Shown here: positions 24,766 to 34,077 of the stretch, piece after piece | Numbering within the stretch: the first letter of the stretch is position 1 | Layout of the letters: every line of letters starts with the position of its first letter | NCBI GenBank assembly: GCA_947564265.1 | Contig: CANOBK010000009.1 | Location: 1-58,402 of the forward strand | Reading direction: 5' to 3' | Origin: an uncultured Caryophanales bacterium | GTDB lineage: Bacteria; Bacillota_I; Bacilli_A; RF39; UBA660 | Length of the DNA stretch: 58,402 nucleotides | Made by a program: the position numbers and the translations under genes | The notes under the pieces: generated by a model | Told to the model about the DNA's origin: nothing | Databases searched by the model: none | What the model saw: only the letters and a program-made list of their open reading frames with translations

Positions 24766-25626
24766 ATGGAACGGTATGAAGAAACACAAAAAGTAGGTAT
24801 TTTAGGCATTTTAGGGAATTTATTTTTATTGATTATCAAGGCGATGGTCGGATTTGTGAGTCATAGTCAATCCATGATTGCAGATACCTTTAATAGTGCG
24901 AGTGATATCTTTGCTTCTTTGATGACTACAATTGGAAATAAAATTGCGAATGTACCAGAAGATGAGGATCATAATTTTGGTCATGGGAAAGCGGAATATC
25001 TTTTTTCGCTTTTTATCAGCTTATCGATGATGGGACTTTCCCTAAAACTCTTATGGGATTCTTTTTCTTCTATCTTAGAAAAGAATGTGGTTACTTTTTC
25101 TGTACCATTATTAGTTGTTTGTATTCTTACGATTCTAGTAAAATTAGGACTTTATCTTTATACGAGAAAAATTTATAAAAAACATCACAATATTTTAGTA
25201 GAATCTAATATGTGTGATCATCGAAATGACTGTGTAATTACTACTTTTACACTAGGTTCTATTTTACTTAGTTATTATGGAATCTACTGGGTAGATGGAA
25301 TCATTGGATTCTTAATCTCTGCTTGGATTTTCTATACAGGAACTCAAATATTTATAGAAAGTTACCATGTCTTAATGGATGCTTCTCTTACTAAGGAGAA
25401 GAAAGAACTTCTGCAAAAATTAGTCCTACAAAATAAGAAAATCAAAAAAATTGATGACATTTATTCTGTACCAGTCGGGTATCACTATATTGTTGTTTTA
25501 ACCATTTATGTAGATGGGAAAATGTCTACGGAAGATAGCCATGAAATTGCCGATCAATTAGAGGAAAAAATCATACGGAAAATGGATGCGATACAGAAGG
25601 CAATTATTCATGTGAATCCTATTTAA
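24766..25626 (+). CDS. Cation diffusion facilitator (CDF) metal efflux transporter
   Basis: The 286-residue protein has about six membrane helices (8-205) and a cytosolic C-terminal domain. The metal site is recognisable: SMIADTFNSASD in helix 2 and VESNMCDHRNDCVIT in helix 5. The loop HNFGHGKAEYLFSL is the CDF signature. Members export Zn, Mn, Fe or Co against protons. The helix-2/helix-5 residues do not let me decide the metal. An extended -10-type TATAAT (24730-24735) and RBS AAAGGATAG precede the gene. Confidence 0.9.
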   Translation: MERYEETQKVGILGILGNLFLLIIKAMVGFVSHSQSMIADTFNSASDIFASLMTTIGNKIANVPEDEDHNFGHGKAEYLFSLFISLSMMGLSLKLLWDSFSSILEKNVVTFSVPLLVVCILTILVKLGLYLYTRKIYKKHHNILVESNMCDHRNDCVITTFTLGSILLSYYGIYWVDGIIGFLISAWIFYTGTQIFIESYHVLMDASLTKEKKELLQKLVLQNKKIKKIDDIYSVPVGYHYIVVLTIYVDGKMSTEDSHEIADQLEEKIIRKMDAIQKAIIHVNPI

Positions 25627-25688
25627 TAGTTTGGGATAGTTTTTCTATTTATTTTTGATATAATAGAAATTAGGGAAGTGTAAGTAGT

Positions 25689-26603
25689 ATGGCTAAGATT
25701 GAAAAAAACAAAGATGGTTATATAAAAAAGACAGAAGAATATATTTTAAAAGAGTTTCCAGATGGAACAAAAGTTACAGTTCGGGAACTACAATTAGAGG
25801 TTCTTTCCATCATGGATGAAATTCACCGTGTCTGTGAAAAAAATCATATTCCTTACTTCTTAATCGCAGGAAGTGCTTTAGGAATCTGTAATTATGGTGG
25901 CTTTATTCCATGGGATGATGATATGGATATTGCGATAGAAAGAAAAAATTGGCTTAAATTTATAGAGGCATTAAAAAAAGATTTAGGAAAAGACTTTTAT
26001 TTTGACTGTTATGAGATTGATTCTAAGTATAATCCCATTTCTGGTCCTACCATGAAAGTTAGAAAACGTGGCACTTATATTGAAGAAGTAAATACTTTAC
26101 TAAAAAATAGATGTAAGCGAGGAGACGGAGTTTTTGTAGATGTCATTATTTATGATAATGTAGCGGAAAATAAATTTATCGATGAAGTAAATCGTACCGT
26201 CATTAAATTAGTCATGCCATTTATTGTGTTGTTAGATAATTTACATATCAATCCAATTCCTTTAAAAAAATTTGTTCGATGGTTTTCTAATCGTTATTCA
26301 AGAAAACATGAAAATAGTAAGTTAGTTTCTCAACCGATTTCTGTTCCTTGGGAAAAATTTTTAAAGGAGCCAGTCTTTTTAAAGGAAGATGTATTTCCTT
26401 TAAAAAAATATAACTTTGAAGGAAGAGAATACTATTCATATCATAATATAGAGAAAGTATTGAAAGAGTGGTATGGACCTAACTGTTTAAAGAAATGGAA
26501 TGGAAAAGAGTGGGAGGAGACCCTTCCTGTTCAAAAGAGAAAACCAAAACATGTGAAAGATATTAATCTGCATGGGGAGGAACCCCTTTTTAAGAACAAA
26601 TAA
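25689..26603 (+). CDS. LicD family (phosphotransferase-like) protein
   Basis: The 304-residue protein has the LicD core: YFLIAGSALGICNYGGFIPW followed by DDDMDIAI (about 57-84). The two Asp of the DxD-type motif mark the nucleotidyltransferase-fold active site. LicD proteins add phosphocholine or related groups to teichoic acid or capsule sugars. No choline uptake or licABC genes lie nearby, so the donor and acceptor are unknown. It is flanked by promoters and appears to be expressed alone. Confidence 0.87.
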   Translation: MAKIEKNKDGYIKKTEEYILKEFPDGTKVTVRELQLEVLSIMDEIHRVCEKNHIPYFLIAGSALGICNYGGFIPWDDDMDIAIERKNWLKFIEALKKDLGKDFYFDCYEIDSKYNPISGPTMKVRKRGTYIEEVNTLLKNRCKRGDGVFVDVIIYDNVAENKFIDEVNRTVIKLVMPFIVLLDNLHINPIPLKKFVRWFSNRYSRKHENSKLVSQPISVPWEKFLKEPVFLKEDVFPLKKYNFEGREYYSYHNIEKVLKEWYGPNCLKKWNGKEWEETLPVQKRKPKHVKDINLHGEEPLFKNK

Positions 26604-26665
26604 AAAAATCTTAAAAAGAAAAAGTTTTATGGTACAATGAAATAGAAGTATAAAAGAGGTGTGTC

Positions 26666-27952
26666 ATGGCGAAGAAAGAAATAGATTCTGAATTAGAGAA
26701 GGAATTAACAGAAGAAAAGAGCGAACAGAAGGAAGAAGAGATTCGCGAGATAATTATTGAAAAGAAATCAGGATTTAATTATTTAGAAGTCATTCTAATT
26801 ATGATTATTACTTTGATTATTGGTGGGTTTGTTGGAAGTACGGTTACAAATTTTACGAAGAAGCATACCTCTGATACAAAGAGTGGAATCGAAACGAATC
26901 AATATAAAGAATTTATAGATACTTATAACGATATTAAGAAAAATTATTATGAAGAAATCGATGAAGATGCGTTACTTGATGCTGGAATTAAAGGAATGTT
27001 AGAATTCTTAGGAGATAAATATTCTGTTTATATGGATCAAGAAGAGACGGATGAATTTAATGAACAAGTAGAAGGAAAGTATCAAGGTGTTGGAGTTGAA
27101 ATTATCCAGAACGAAGATCAAACAGTTGAAATTTATCGTGTATTTGAAGATTCACCAGCAGAAAAAGCAGGATTAAAAGCGGGGGATATTATTAAAAAGA
27201 TTGGAACAGAAGATGTAACGGAAAAAACTTCTGCTGAAATTTCTGATATGATCAGAGGTTCTAAAGAAAAAAAGGTAACCATTACTGTATTAAGAGAGGA
27301 AGAAGAAAAGGAATTTACATTAGAAAAGGAATCTGTAGACATTGAATCCGTTACTACGAAAACTTTTGAAAAAGAAAAGAAAAAAATCGGTTATATTGCC
27401 ATTAGTATTTTTGCTTCTAATACCGAAGAACAATTTGAAAAAAAATTAAAAGCGCTAGAAAAAGAAGGAATTGATGGACTAATCATTGATGTTCGTGGGA
27501 ACTCTGGAGGATATTTAAACAGTGTTACTGATATTTCTTCCATGTTCTTAGAAAAAGGAAAAGTGATTTATCAATTAGATACAAAGGGAATTATTGAACA
27601 GATTCGTGATCAATCAAAAGAGAAGAGAACTTATCCAGTTGCTGTTTTAATTAATAAAGGGAGTGCTTCAGCATCTGAGATTCTAGCAGCAGCACTTCAT
27701 GAGTCGTATGGTGCTTATTTAGTAGGAACTTCTACCTATGGAAAGGGTACTGTTCAAAGAGCTTATGAATTAAAGAGTGGGGCAACGGTTAAATATACGA
27801 TTCAAAAATGGTTGACTCCAGATGGTAATTGGATTAATGAGACGGGTCTAACACCAACTCATGAAGAAGAATTAAACGTTCAATATTATGTTGATCCAAA
27901 AGATGAGAATGATAATCAACTTCAAAGGGCTTTAGATGAGATAAGTAAATAG
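26666..27952 (+). CDS. S41 family C-terminal processing peptidase (CtpA-like)
   Basis: The protein has 428 residues. A charged cytosolic head (1-36) and one membrane helix (about 37-58) precede an exported part. That part has the PDZ domain (about 130-205; GVGVEIIQ, SPAEKAGLKAGDIIKKI) and the S41 protease core with IDVRGNSGGYL, KGSASASEI (catalytic Ser) and STYGKGTVQ (catalytic Lys). Such proteases trim or degrade envelope proteins. The length and domain order are normal for CtpA/CtpB of Bacilli. An extended -10 (TGG-TACAAT, 26633-26638) lies upstream. Confidence 0.92.
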   Translation: MAKKEIDSELEKELTEEKSEQKEEEIREIIIEKKSGFNYLEVILIMIITLIIGGFVGSTVTNFTKKHTSDTKSGIETNQYKEFIDTYNDIKKNYYEEIDEDALLDAGIKGMLEFLGDKYSVYMDQEETDEFNEQVEGKYQGVGVEIIQNEDQTVEIYRVFEDSPAEKAGLKAGDIIKKIGTEDVTEKTSAEISDMIRGSKEKKVTITVLREEEEKEFTLEKESVDIESVTTKTFEKEKKKIGYIAISIFASNTEEQFEKKLKALEKEGIDGLIIDVRGNSGGYLNSVTDISSMFLEKGKVIYQLDTKGIIEQIRDQSKEKRTYPVAVLINKGSASASEILAAALHESYGAYLVGTSTYGKGTVQRAYELKSGATVKYTIQKWLTPDGNWINETGLTPTHEEELNVQYYVDPKDENDNQLQRALDEISK

Positions 27953-28012
27953 TTATTATTTACTTTTTTTTTCTTTTATGGTATTATATCGAACAATTAG
28001 AGAGGTACTTTT

Positions 28013-28483
28013 ATGAAGAAAATTAAAAATTTAGTAATTAGAGATATTATTGACGATTTAAAATACGGAGGCGAGATTATAAAGCTGATAGGTGGTGGTA
28101 TCGTTTTCTGTGGTCTTGTAGTTTATTCACTCGTTTATTATAACCGTGATGAACAAGAACAAATCGTTGGTGATTCCATCGATTATTCCGAAGATACAAT
28201 TGATGAAGAAGGACATATTAGGCATGAGTATTTACCAGGAGAACATAGGATTGTTAGAACTAGAAATGATTCCTTTCGTTATGAAGTAACAGCACCTGAT
28301 GGTTATATGATTGAAAGTGTTACTGTACAAGGTAATTTAGATCGAAATCAGGTAGTTTATGTCAATATAGTTCCCGTGATCGTTCAGGGGACAGAGCAGA
28401 AGGACGGAACGGTGACATTTGATGATTTTGGTGAGGTTCTTGTCAATCCATCAGTGAAGACTTTAGGGAGTCAGAGGGATTAG
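28013..28483 (+). CDS. Single-span membrane protein of unknown function, 156 aa
   Basis: One membrane helix (about 25-43) follows a basic cytosolic N-terminus; an acidic extracytoplasmic domain of about 110 residues follows, probably beta-rich (YEVTAPDGYMIESVTVQG, VVYVNIVPVIVQG). I do not recognise the family. It has its own -10 (TGG-TATTAT, 27982-27987) and lies between the S41 protease and clpB. Confidence 0.6.
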   Translation: MKKIKNLVIRDIIDDLKYGGEIIKLIGGGIVFCGLVVYSLVYYNRDEQEQIVGDSIDYSEDTIDEEGHIRHEYLPGEHRIVRTRNDSFRYEVTAPDGYMIESVTVQGNLDRNQVVYVNIVPVIVQGTEQKDGTVTFDDFGEVLVNPSVKTLGSQRD

Positions 28484-28507
28484 GAATCTCTTTTCTTTTT
28501 TATTAAA

Positions 28508-28534
28508 TTAGCACTCTTTCTTGACAAGTGCTAA
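28508..28534 (+). promoter_or_regulatory. CIRCE operator (HrcA binding site)
   Basis: TTAGCACTC (28508-28516), nine bases, AAGTGCTAA (28526-28534). This is the CIRCE inverted repeat with one mismatch in the right arm (consensus GAGTGCTAA). It overlaps the -35 of the clpB promoter, the usual place for HrcA repression of heat-shock genes. Confidence 0.88.
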
Positions 28535-28548
28535 AAAAGTGATATAAT
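28521..28548 (+). promoter_or_regulatory. Sigma-A promoter of clpB
   Basis: TTGACA (28521-28526), 16-bp spacer, extended -10 TGA-TATAAT (hexamer 28543-28548), partly inside the CIRCE element. Confidence 0.85.
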
Positions 28549-28569
28549 GATACCTGTGAGGTGATGATT

Positions 28570-30681
28570 ATGTATCCACAAGAGGAACAAGTAGAAAATG
28601 TTTTAGAGAAGTATGGACGTAATATCATAGAAGATGTAAAAAATGGGAAAATTGATCCAGTTATTGGAAGAGACGAGGAAATACGTAGTATTACTCGGAT
28701 TCTATCTAGAAAAACGAAGAATAACCCTGTATTAATTGGAGAGCCTGGTGTTGGAAAAACGGCAATTGTAGAGGGACTAGCGCTTCGTATTGTGAAAGGG
28801 GATGTTCCTAGCAGTCTAAAAAATAAAATGATTTGGGAACTCGATATGGCTAGTTTGATTGCGGGTGCAAAGTATCGTGGTGAATTTGAGGAGCGATTAA
28901 AGAATGTGTTACAAGAAGTGAAAAAAAGTGATGGAGAAATCATCATGTTTATCGATGAAATTCATACGATCGTTGGTTCTGGGAATATGGAAGGTGCGAT
29001 GGATACTTCTAATATCTTAAAACCGATGCTAGCACGTGGAGAAATTCATTTAATTGGCGCTACTACGTTAAATGAATATCGTAAATATATTGAAAAAGAT
29101 GGTGCCTTAGAGCGTAGATTTCAAAAAATTAAAGTTAGTGAACCAACCGTAGAAGATACCATAACCATTTTACGTGGTTTAAAAGAAAGATTTGAGATCC
29201 ATCATGGAGTTAATATCAAAGATAATGCGTTAATCGCAGCAGCAACCATGTCGAATCGTTATATTACAGATCGTTATTTACCAGATAAGGCAATCGATTT
29301 GATTGATGAAGCTTGTGCGACCATTCGTGTTCAAATGGACTCTGTTCCTATTGAACTAGATTCTTTGACTCGTGAAATTATGAGACTCCAGATTGAAAAA
29401 GAGGCTATTAAAAAAGAAAAAGATGAACTTTCTAGGGAAAGGGTTTCTTCCATTGATGAAACACTTGGAAATCTAAAACAAAAAGAATCTGAATTAAAAG
29501 AAGCTTGGGATAAAGAAAAGTCAATTAATGATGATATTAAAGCGAAAAAGAAAGAAATTGAAAAGACAAAATTCCTTTTAGATCAAGCAGAAAATGATTA
29601 CGATTTAGAAACAGCAGCGAGACTACGTCATGGAGAATTACCAAGATTAGAGAAAGAACTTTTAGAATTAAATACCGTAGAAAAAAATAAAATTTTAAGT
29701 GATGTGGTTACCTCCGATGATATCGCAGGAGTTATTTCTAAATGGACGAATATTCCAATTAGTAAATTAGTAAGTGGAGAAAGAGAAAAACTTCTTTCTT
29801 TAGAAGAGAATATGAAAAAGCGAGTGATGGGTCAAGAAGAAGCAATTCGCTATGTGAGTGAAGCAATTATCAAAAGTCGTAGTGGGATTAAGGATCCTAA
29901 CCGTCCGATTGGTTCCTTCATTTTCTTAGGGCCAACTGGTGTTGGAAAAACGGAAGTTGCAAGAACCCTTGCTTATGAATTATTCGATGATGAGAAACAC
30001 ATGATTCGTATTGATATGAGTGAATACATGGAAAAATTCTCCGTTAGCAGATTGATTGGAAGTCCTCCAGGATATGTTGGATATGAAGAAGGAGGACAAT
30101 TAACAGAGGCAGTTCGAAGAAATCCATATAGTATTGTACTTTTTGATGAAATTGAAAAAGCACATCCAGAGGTTTTAAATCTATTACTACAAATTTTAGA
30201 TGATGGTAGGGTAACAGACTCCAATGGTAGAACGGTTGACTTTAAAAATACTATTATCATTATGACTTCTAATCTTGGAAGTGAGCATATTCTAGATGGA
30301 AATACCAGTTTAGTACTAACAGAATTGAGACAACAATTCCGACCAGAATTTATTAACCGAATTGATGAAATTATCGTATTCAATCCATTAACAAAACCAG
30401 TTATTTCTGAAATTTTAGATAAGATTATTTCTGATTTGGAAATTAGACTAAAAGACCATCAGATTCATTTAGAGTTAACAGAATCAGCCCGAGAATTTTT
30501 AGTGGAAAATGGATTTGATCCAAATTATGGAGCGAGACCTTTAAAACGTTTTTGTAGTCGTACGATTGAGACAGAACTTTCAAAAATGATTATTGAAGAT
30601 AAAGTTTCTTTTGGAATGCATCTTGTGATTGATGCTAAAAATGATCAGATTCTAATTTATGAGAAGAAGGAAGAAGAATAA
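28570..30681 (+). CDS. clpB: ClpB disaggregase lacking the N-terminal domain
   Basis: I choose ATG 28570 (MYPQEEQ), 5 bp after GAGGTGA; GTG 28561 and ATG 28564 lie inside that RBS. The 703 residues begin directly with AAA+ domain 1 (Walker A GEPGVGKT, about 57-64; FIDEIHT). A coiled-coil middle domain ends [16 protein letters not shown], a ClpB hallmark. Domain 2 (GPTGVGKT, about 454-461; MTSNLGSE) follows, then the ClpB C-terminus (NYGARPLKR). Full ClpB is about 860 residues; the substrate-binding Clp-N domain is missing, as in the short ClpB isoform of other bacteria. It refolds aggregates with DnaK. The CIRCE box shows heat-shock control by HrcA. Confidence 0.9.
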   Translation: MYPQEEQVENVLEKYGRNIIEDVKNGKIDPVIGRDEEIRSITRILSRKTKNNPVLIGEPGVGKTAIVEGLALRIVKGDVPSSLKNKMIWELDMASLIAGAKYRGEFEERLKNVLQEVKKSDGEIIMFIDEIHTIVGSGNMEGAMDTSNILKPMLARGEIHLIGATTLNEYRKYIEKDGALERRFQKIKVSEPTVEDTITILRGLKERFEIHHGVNIKDNALIAAATMSNRYITDRYLPDKAIDLIDEACATIRVQMDSVPIELDSLTREIMRLQIEKEAIKKEKDELSRERVSSIDETLGNLKQKESELKEAWDKEKSINDDIKAKKKEIEKTKFLLDQAENDYDLETAARLRHGELPRLEKELLELNTVEKNKILSDVVTSDDIAGVISKWTNIPISKLVSGEREKLLSLEENMKKRVMGQEEAIRYVSEAIIKSRSGIKDPNRPIGSFIFLGPTGVGKTEVARTLAYELFDDEKHMIRIDMSEYMEKFSVSRLIGSPPGYVGYEEGGQLTEAVRRNPYSIVLFDEIEKAHPEVLNLLLQILDDGRVTDSNGRTVDFKNTIIIMTSNLGSEHILDGNTSLVLTELRQQFRPEFINRIDEIIVFNPLTKPVISEILDKIISDLEIRLKDHQIHLELTESAREFLVENGFDPNYGARPLKRFCSRTIETELSKMIIEDKVSFGMHLVIDAKNDQILIYEKKEEE

Positions 30682-30693
30682 TTCCTTCTTTTT
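30665..30693 (+). terminator. Terminator overlapping the end of clpB
   Basis: Stem AGAAGGAA (30665-30672)/TTCCTTCT (30682-30689) followed by TTTT. The left arm lies in the last codons of clpB. Confidence 0.65.
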
Positions 30694-30770
30694 CATGGCT
30701 GAATTTATTTACAAATTGACTTTGTTTTGGTAGAATAACTCTTACAAATACACGAAAGGGGGGGAATTTC

Positions 30771-32519
30771 GTGAAAAAGGGAATCTTATTACTTAGTTCA
30801 TTTGGTTGTTTTGTTCTTTCTTTTTTCTATTTTCCTACCCTAATGTTTCCAATTAGTTATTTTCTATTACTTTTGAGCTTTATTCCTGTTCCTCGTACGT
30901 TTTCTAGAAATTCTTTTCTCTTCTTTTTGGTCTCTATTGGCTGTATGTTTCTAGAACTTCCACGTACTGGATATTTATTGTTCTTTTCTCACACATTACT
31001 TTCTAATTTATTGATCCTTTTGCAGAACTATTTTTATAAAAAATATCAAAGAATGATTGGAAATTTAGAAGATACAGTAATTGTTGTTGCGGGAAAACTT
31101 CGAATTAGAAAACTACTTTCAGAGGTAAAAGTAGGAGATACTATCGTAGTAGATAAGAATCAAGTTTGTTTATTTGATGGGAAAGTCCTTCAGGGAATTA
31201 GTAAAGTAAATTTAAAGAATTTATCTGGAAAAGATGATATTACCTCTTTAAAAAAGGGAGATTCTATTCTTTGTGGTAGTATCAATCTAGACCGAGAACT
31301 ATTAATTTCAGTTACAACTCCTTTTGAAGATACGTTATTTTCAAAATATCAAAGTGCCTTTTTTCATCAGAAACATAAGAGTTTCATGAAAATGATTTTT
31401 CCATTTTGGTTATTTTCCTTTCTTCATCTGGTGTTACCCTTTCTCTTTATTTTTTTAGTCGTTTATCGTTTTCATTTACATGCTTTAGAATATGGACTTA
31501 TGATTTTACTGATTACTTTTTTGGATTTTGAAACTATATTTTCTTTTATTGAACAGTTGATGATCGTTCGCTTTCAGAAAAAGGGAATTTACGTTTTAAA
31601 TCGTAGTAAGCTGTATGAACTTCCGAAAGCAAAAAACTTTATTTTTACAAAAACAGGCGTTTTGACTTTAGGAAAGTTTTCTGTGACGAAAATTTTTACG
31701 GAGCAGGAAAAACAATTACTAGAAGTTTTAGCCTATGCCGAATTTCACTCTGAAAACAAAATTGGACAATGTATCAATGAATATTGTAAGAAAAAGGTAA
31801 CTGTGGACGCTTCCCGAATAGAGAATTTTCAGCAATTTCCAAATGGAGTCCTTTCAGTTGTTGATGGAAAAAGATATTTAGTCGGTAATCATAATTTTAT
31901 GTTAGAGAATGGAGTAGAAGCAGACAGGGAGTATATTGTTGGTACGAATTTATATGTTGCGAAGGGAAAAAAGAGTTTAGGAATCGTAACTTTATCTGAT
32001 CAGGTTTTAACCACGAATCAAGAGGAGATTTCTAAACTTCGAAAGATAGGACTCGCTCATATTACTACGTTTTCTAAGGATAATGAGGCTGTGACGAGGG
32101 CAGTTTCTAATACTCTAGGAATTGAGGATTGTTACTCAGAACTCACTTATAAAGATCGTGACTTTTGGATTCAGTATTTAAAAGATATGTATCAAACACC
32201 ACAAGCATATATTAGTGATGAGGCATGCAAATACCCATTAGATGTTAAGATTTTATTTTCTAGAGATGGTAATGATTTTGGCGATTTTGTGATTCGAACA
32301 TCCGACTTCCATTCGGTTACGACCCTTTATTCTTTGAGTCGAAAGTTTCTTTCGGCGATTCGTTCTTGGGTTTTACTAGAAATTTTAATAAAAATTTTTC
32401 TTTTCTTCCTTTTACTTTGGATTCGTGATATTTTAGTATTAGGTAACATCCTACTTGGAATTGAGATTCTTTTCTTTGGAATTTTACTTCCATTTACTAG
32501 GAATAGAAAGGGTGAATAG
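30771..32519 (+). CDS. P-type ATPase-like membrane protein with all catalytic motifs replaced
   Basis: The 582-residue protein starts at GTG with AAAGGGGGGG before it. The architecture is a P1B-type (heavy-metal) pump: N-terminal helices, an actuator domain (about 100-195), two helices, the P/N domains (about 285-500) and C-terminal helices. Key residues are gone. The phosphorylation motif DKTGTLT reads TKTGVLT (293-299), so the acceptor Asp is Thr. TGE reads SGK (152-154), the nucleotide HP motif reads NK (329-330), TGDN reads SKDN (435-438), GDGxND is absent (near 481-494) and the membrane CPC is absent. It cannot be a working ATPase, yet the frame and fold are intact. The next gene, fhs, starts on the base after its stop codon. 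Confidence 0.78.
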   Translation: MKKGILLLSSFGCFVLSFFYFPTLMFPISYFLLLLSFIPVPRTFSRNSFLFFLVSIGCMFLELPRTGYLLFFSHTLLSNLLILLQNYFYKKYQRMIGNLEDTVIVVAGKLRIRKLLSEVKVGDTIVVDKNQVCLFDGKVLQGISKVNLKNLSGKDDITSLKKGDSILCGSINLDRELLISVTTPFEDTLFSKYQSAFFHQKHKSFMKMIFPFWLFSFLHLVLPFLFIFLVVYRFHLHALEYGLMILLITFLDFETIFSFIEQLMIVRFQKKGIYVLNRSKLYELPKAKNFIFTKTGVLTLGKFSVTKIFTEQEKQLLEVLAYAEFHSENKIGQCINEYCKKKVTVDASRIENFQQFPNGVLSVVDGKRYLVGNHNFMLENGVEADREYIVGTNLYVAKGKKSLGIVTLSDQVLTTNQEEISKLRKIGLAHITTFSKDNEAVTRAVSNTLGIEDCYSELTYKDRDFWIQYLKDMYQTPQAYISDEACKYPLDVKILFSRDGNDFGDFVIRTSDFHSVTTLYSLSRKFLSAIRSWVLLEILIKIFLFFLLLWIRDILVLGNILLGIEILFFGILLPFTRNRKGE

Positions 32520-34001
32520 ATGAAAAAGATAGATACATTGTGTCATGAATTGGGTCTTCATGATGATGAGTTTATATGTTATGGAAATGATAAGGCCAAA
32601 ATACTAAAAAAACCCAATGATAGGAAGAAGGGCAAGTTAATTTTAGTAACTGCGATTAATCCAACGCCATATGGGGAGGGGAAAACAACGGTTACGATTG
32701 GTTTAAATGATGCCTTTTCTAGCTTAGGTCTTTCTAGTATGGCTGTTTTAAGAGAACCTTCTTTAGGTCCTGTTTTTGGAATGAAGGGAGGAGCGACTGG
32801 TGGTGGGCGTGCCAGTGTGATTCCAGAAGACGATATTAATCTTCATTTTACAGGAGATTTTCATGCGATTACTTCTGCCAATAATTTATTATGTGCAGCG
32901 ATTGATAATCATATATTTCAAGGAAATGAGTTAGGGATTAATCCAGATACGGTGGCAGTTAAGAGATGTCTCGATATGAATGATCGCGCTTTGAGAGATG
33001 ATTTTAATATCACAGCAGCAAGTGAAGTAATGGCCATTTTTTGTTTATCCACTAGTTTTGAAGATTTGAGAAATCGACTTGGAAATATTTTAATTGGTTA
33101 CACCATGAATCAAGAACCACTTTACGCAAAAGATTTAAAAGTAGATGGTGCGATGGCACTATTGTTGAAAGATGCCTTTTATCCTAATTTAGTGCAGTCA
33201 CTGGAAGAAAATCCAGTCCTAATTCACGGAGGCCCTTTTGCCAATATTGCTCATGGATGTAACAGTATCATTGCTACCAAAACGGCGTTAGGTTTATCTG
33301 ATTATATTGTGACAGAAGCTGGTTTTGGAAGTGATTTAGGAGCAGAAAAGTTTTTAAATATTAAATGTCCTCTTGCAGAAATTGCCCCTTCTTTTATTGT
33401 ATTAGTGGCAACCGTTCGTGCTTTAAAGCATAGTGGAATAGAAAATCTTCTTGCACATATTGATCATTTAAAACATTATCATATTCCATTTTGTGTAGCA
33501 ATCAATCATTTTTTCGATGATTCTTCACAAGATATTGAGGAGCTTCAATCTTATTGTAGTTCTCATGGAGTCATCTCTTTTGTTACAAATTCCTTTTTAG
33601 AAGGGGGAAGTGGAAGTACTAATCTTGCTCAATATATTATTGAAAATGTGGATTCCTCTAAGTATCAGCCACTTTACACCGATGGTATGTCTGTAACAGA
33701 TAAAATTTTAACGATTGCAAGAGAGGTCTATGCGGCATCTTCTGTTCATTATTCAGAAGAGGCTAAGAAAAAATTAGAAGAAATCGAATCTTTAGGAGTC
33801 TCTCATTTTCCTATCTGTATGGCAAAAACTCCTTATTCTATTAGTGATGATAAAAATAAATTAGGGTATCCTAAGGACTATTCCATTTCTGTTCGTGATA
33901 TCTTAATTCAAACAGGTAGTAGGATGATTATTGTCTTATTAAATAAAATTATCACGATGCCTGGACTTCCTAAAAAACCTAATTTTGAAGAGTTTCAATA
34001 A
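32520..34001 (+). CDS. fhs: Formate-tetrahydrofolate ligase
   Basis: Fhs makes 10-formyl-THF from formate, THF and ATP in the cytosol. Visible motifs are TAINPTPYGEGKTTVTIGL (P-loop), EPSLGPVFGMKGGATGGGRA, HFTGDFHAITSANNLL and HGGPFANIAHGCNS, ending in MPGLPKKP. At 493 residues it is shorter than the usual 555 or so: internal loops are reduced and the last residues after MPGLP are trimmed, as in several host-associated Firmicutes. It begins on the base after the stop codon of the P-type-ATPase-like gene, so translation is coupled. Confidence 0.95.
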   Translation: MKKIDTLCHELGLHDDEFICYGNDKAKILKKPNDRKKGKLILVTAINPTPYGEGKTTVTIGLNDAFSSLGLSSMAVLREPSLGPVFGMKGGATGGGRASVIPEDDINLHFTGDFHAITSANNLLCAAIDNHIFQGNELGINPDTVAVKRCLDMNDRALRDDFNITAASEVMAIFCLSTSFEDLRNRLGNILIGYTMNQEPLYAKDLKVDGAMALLLKDAFYPNLVQSLEENPVLIHGGPFANIAHGCNSIIATKTALGLSDYIVTEAGFGSDLGAEKFLNIKCPLAEIAPSFIVLVATVRALKHSGIENLLAHIDHLKHYHIPFCVAINHFFDDSSQDIEELQSYCSSHGVISFVTNSFLEGGSGSTNLAQYIIENVDSSKYQPLYTDGMSVTDKILTIAREVYAASSVHYSEEAKKKLEEIESLGVSHFPICMAKTPYSISDDKNKLGYPKDYSISVRDILIQTGSRMIIVLLNKIITMPGLPKKPNFEEFQ

Positions 34002-34033
34002 ATCAAGGAACAAGTTCTTCTTGATTTATTTTG
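34000..34033 (+). terminator. Terminator after fhs
   Basis: Stem AAATCAAG (34000-34007)/CTTGATTT (34020-34027) with an inner GAAC/GTTC, followed by a T-rich run. Confidence 0.8.
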
Positions 34034-34077
34034 TTTTTTGGTGTATAATAGGCGCAATTTAAAAGGGGGAATTTTTT

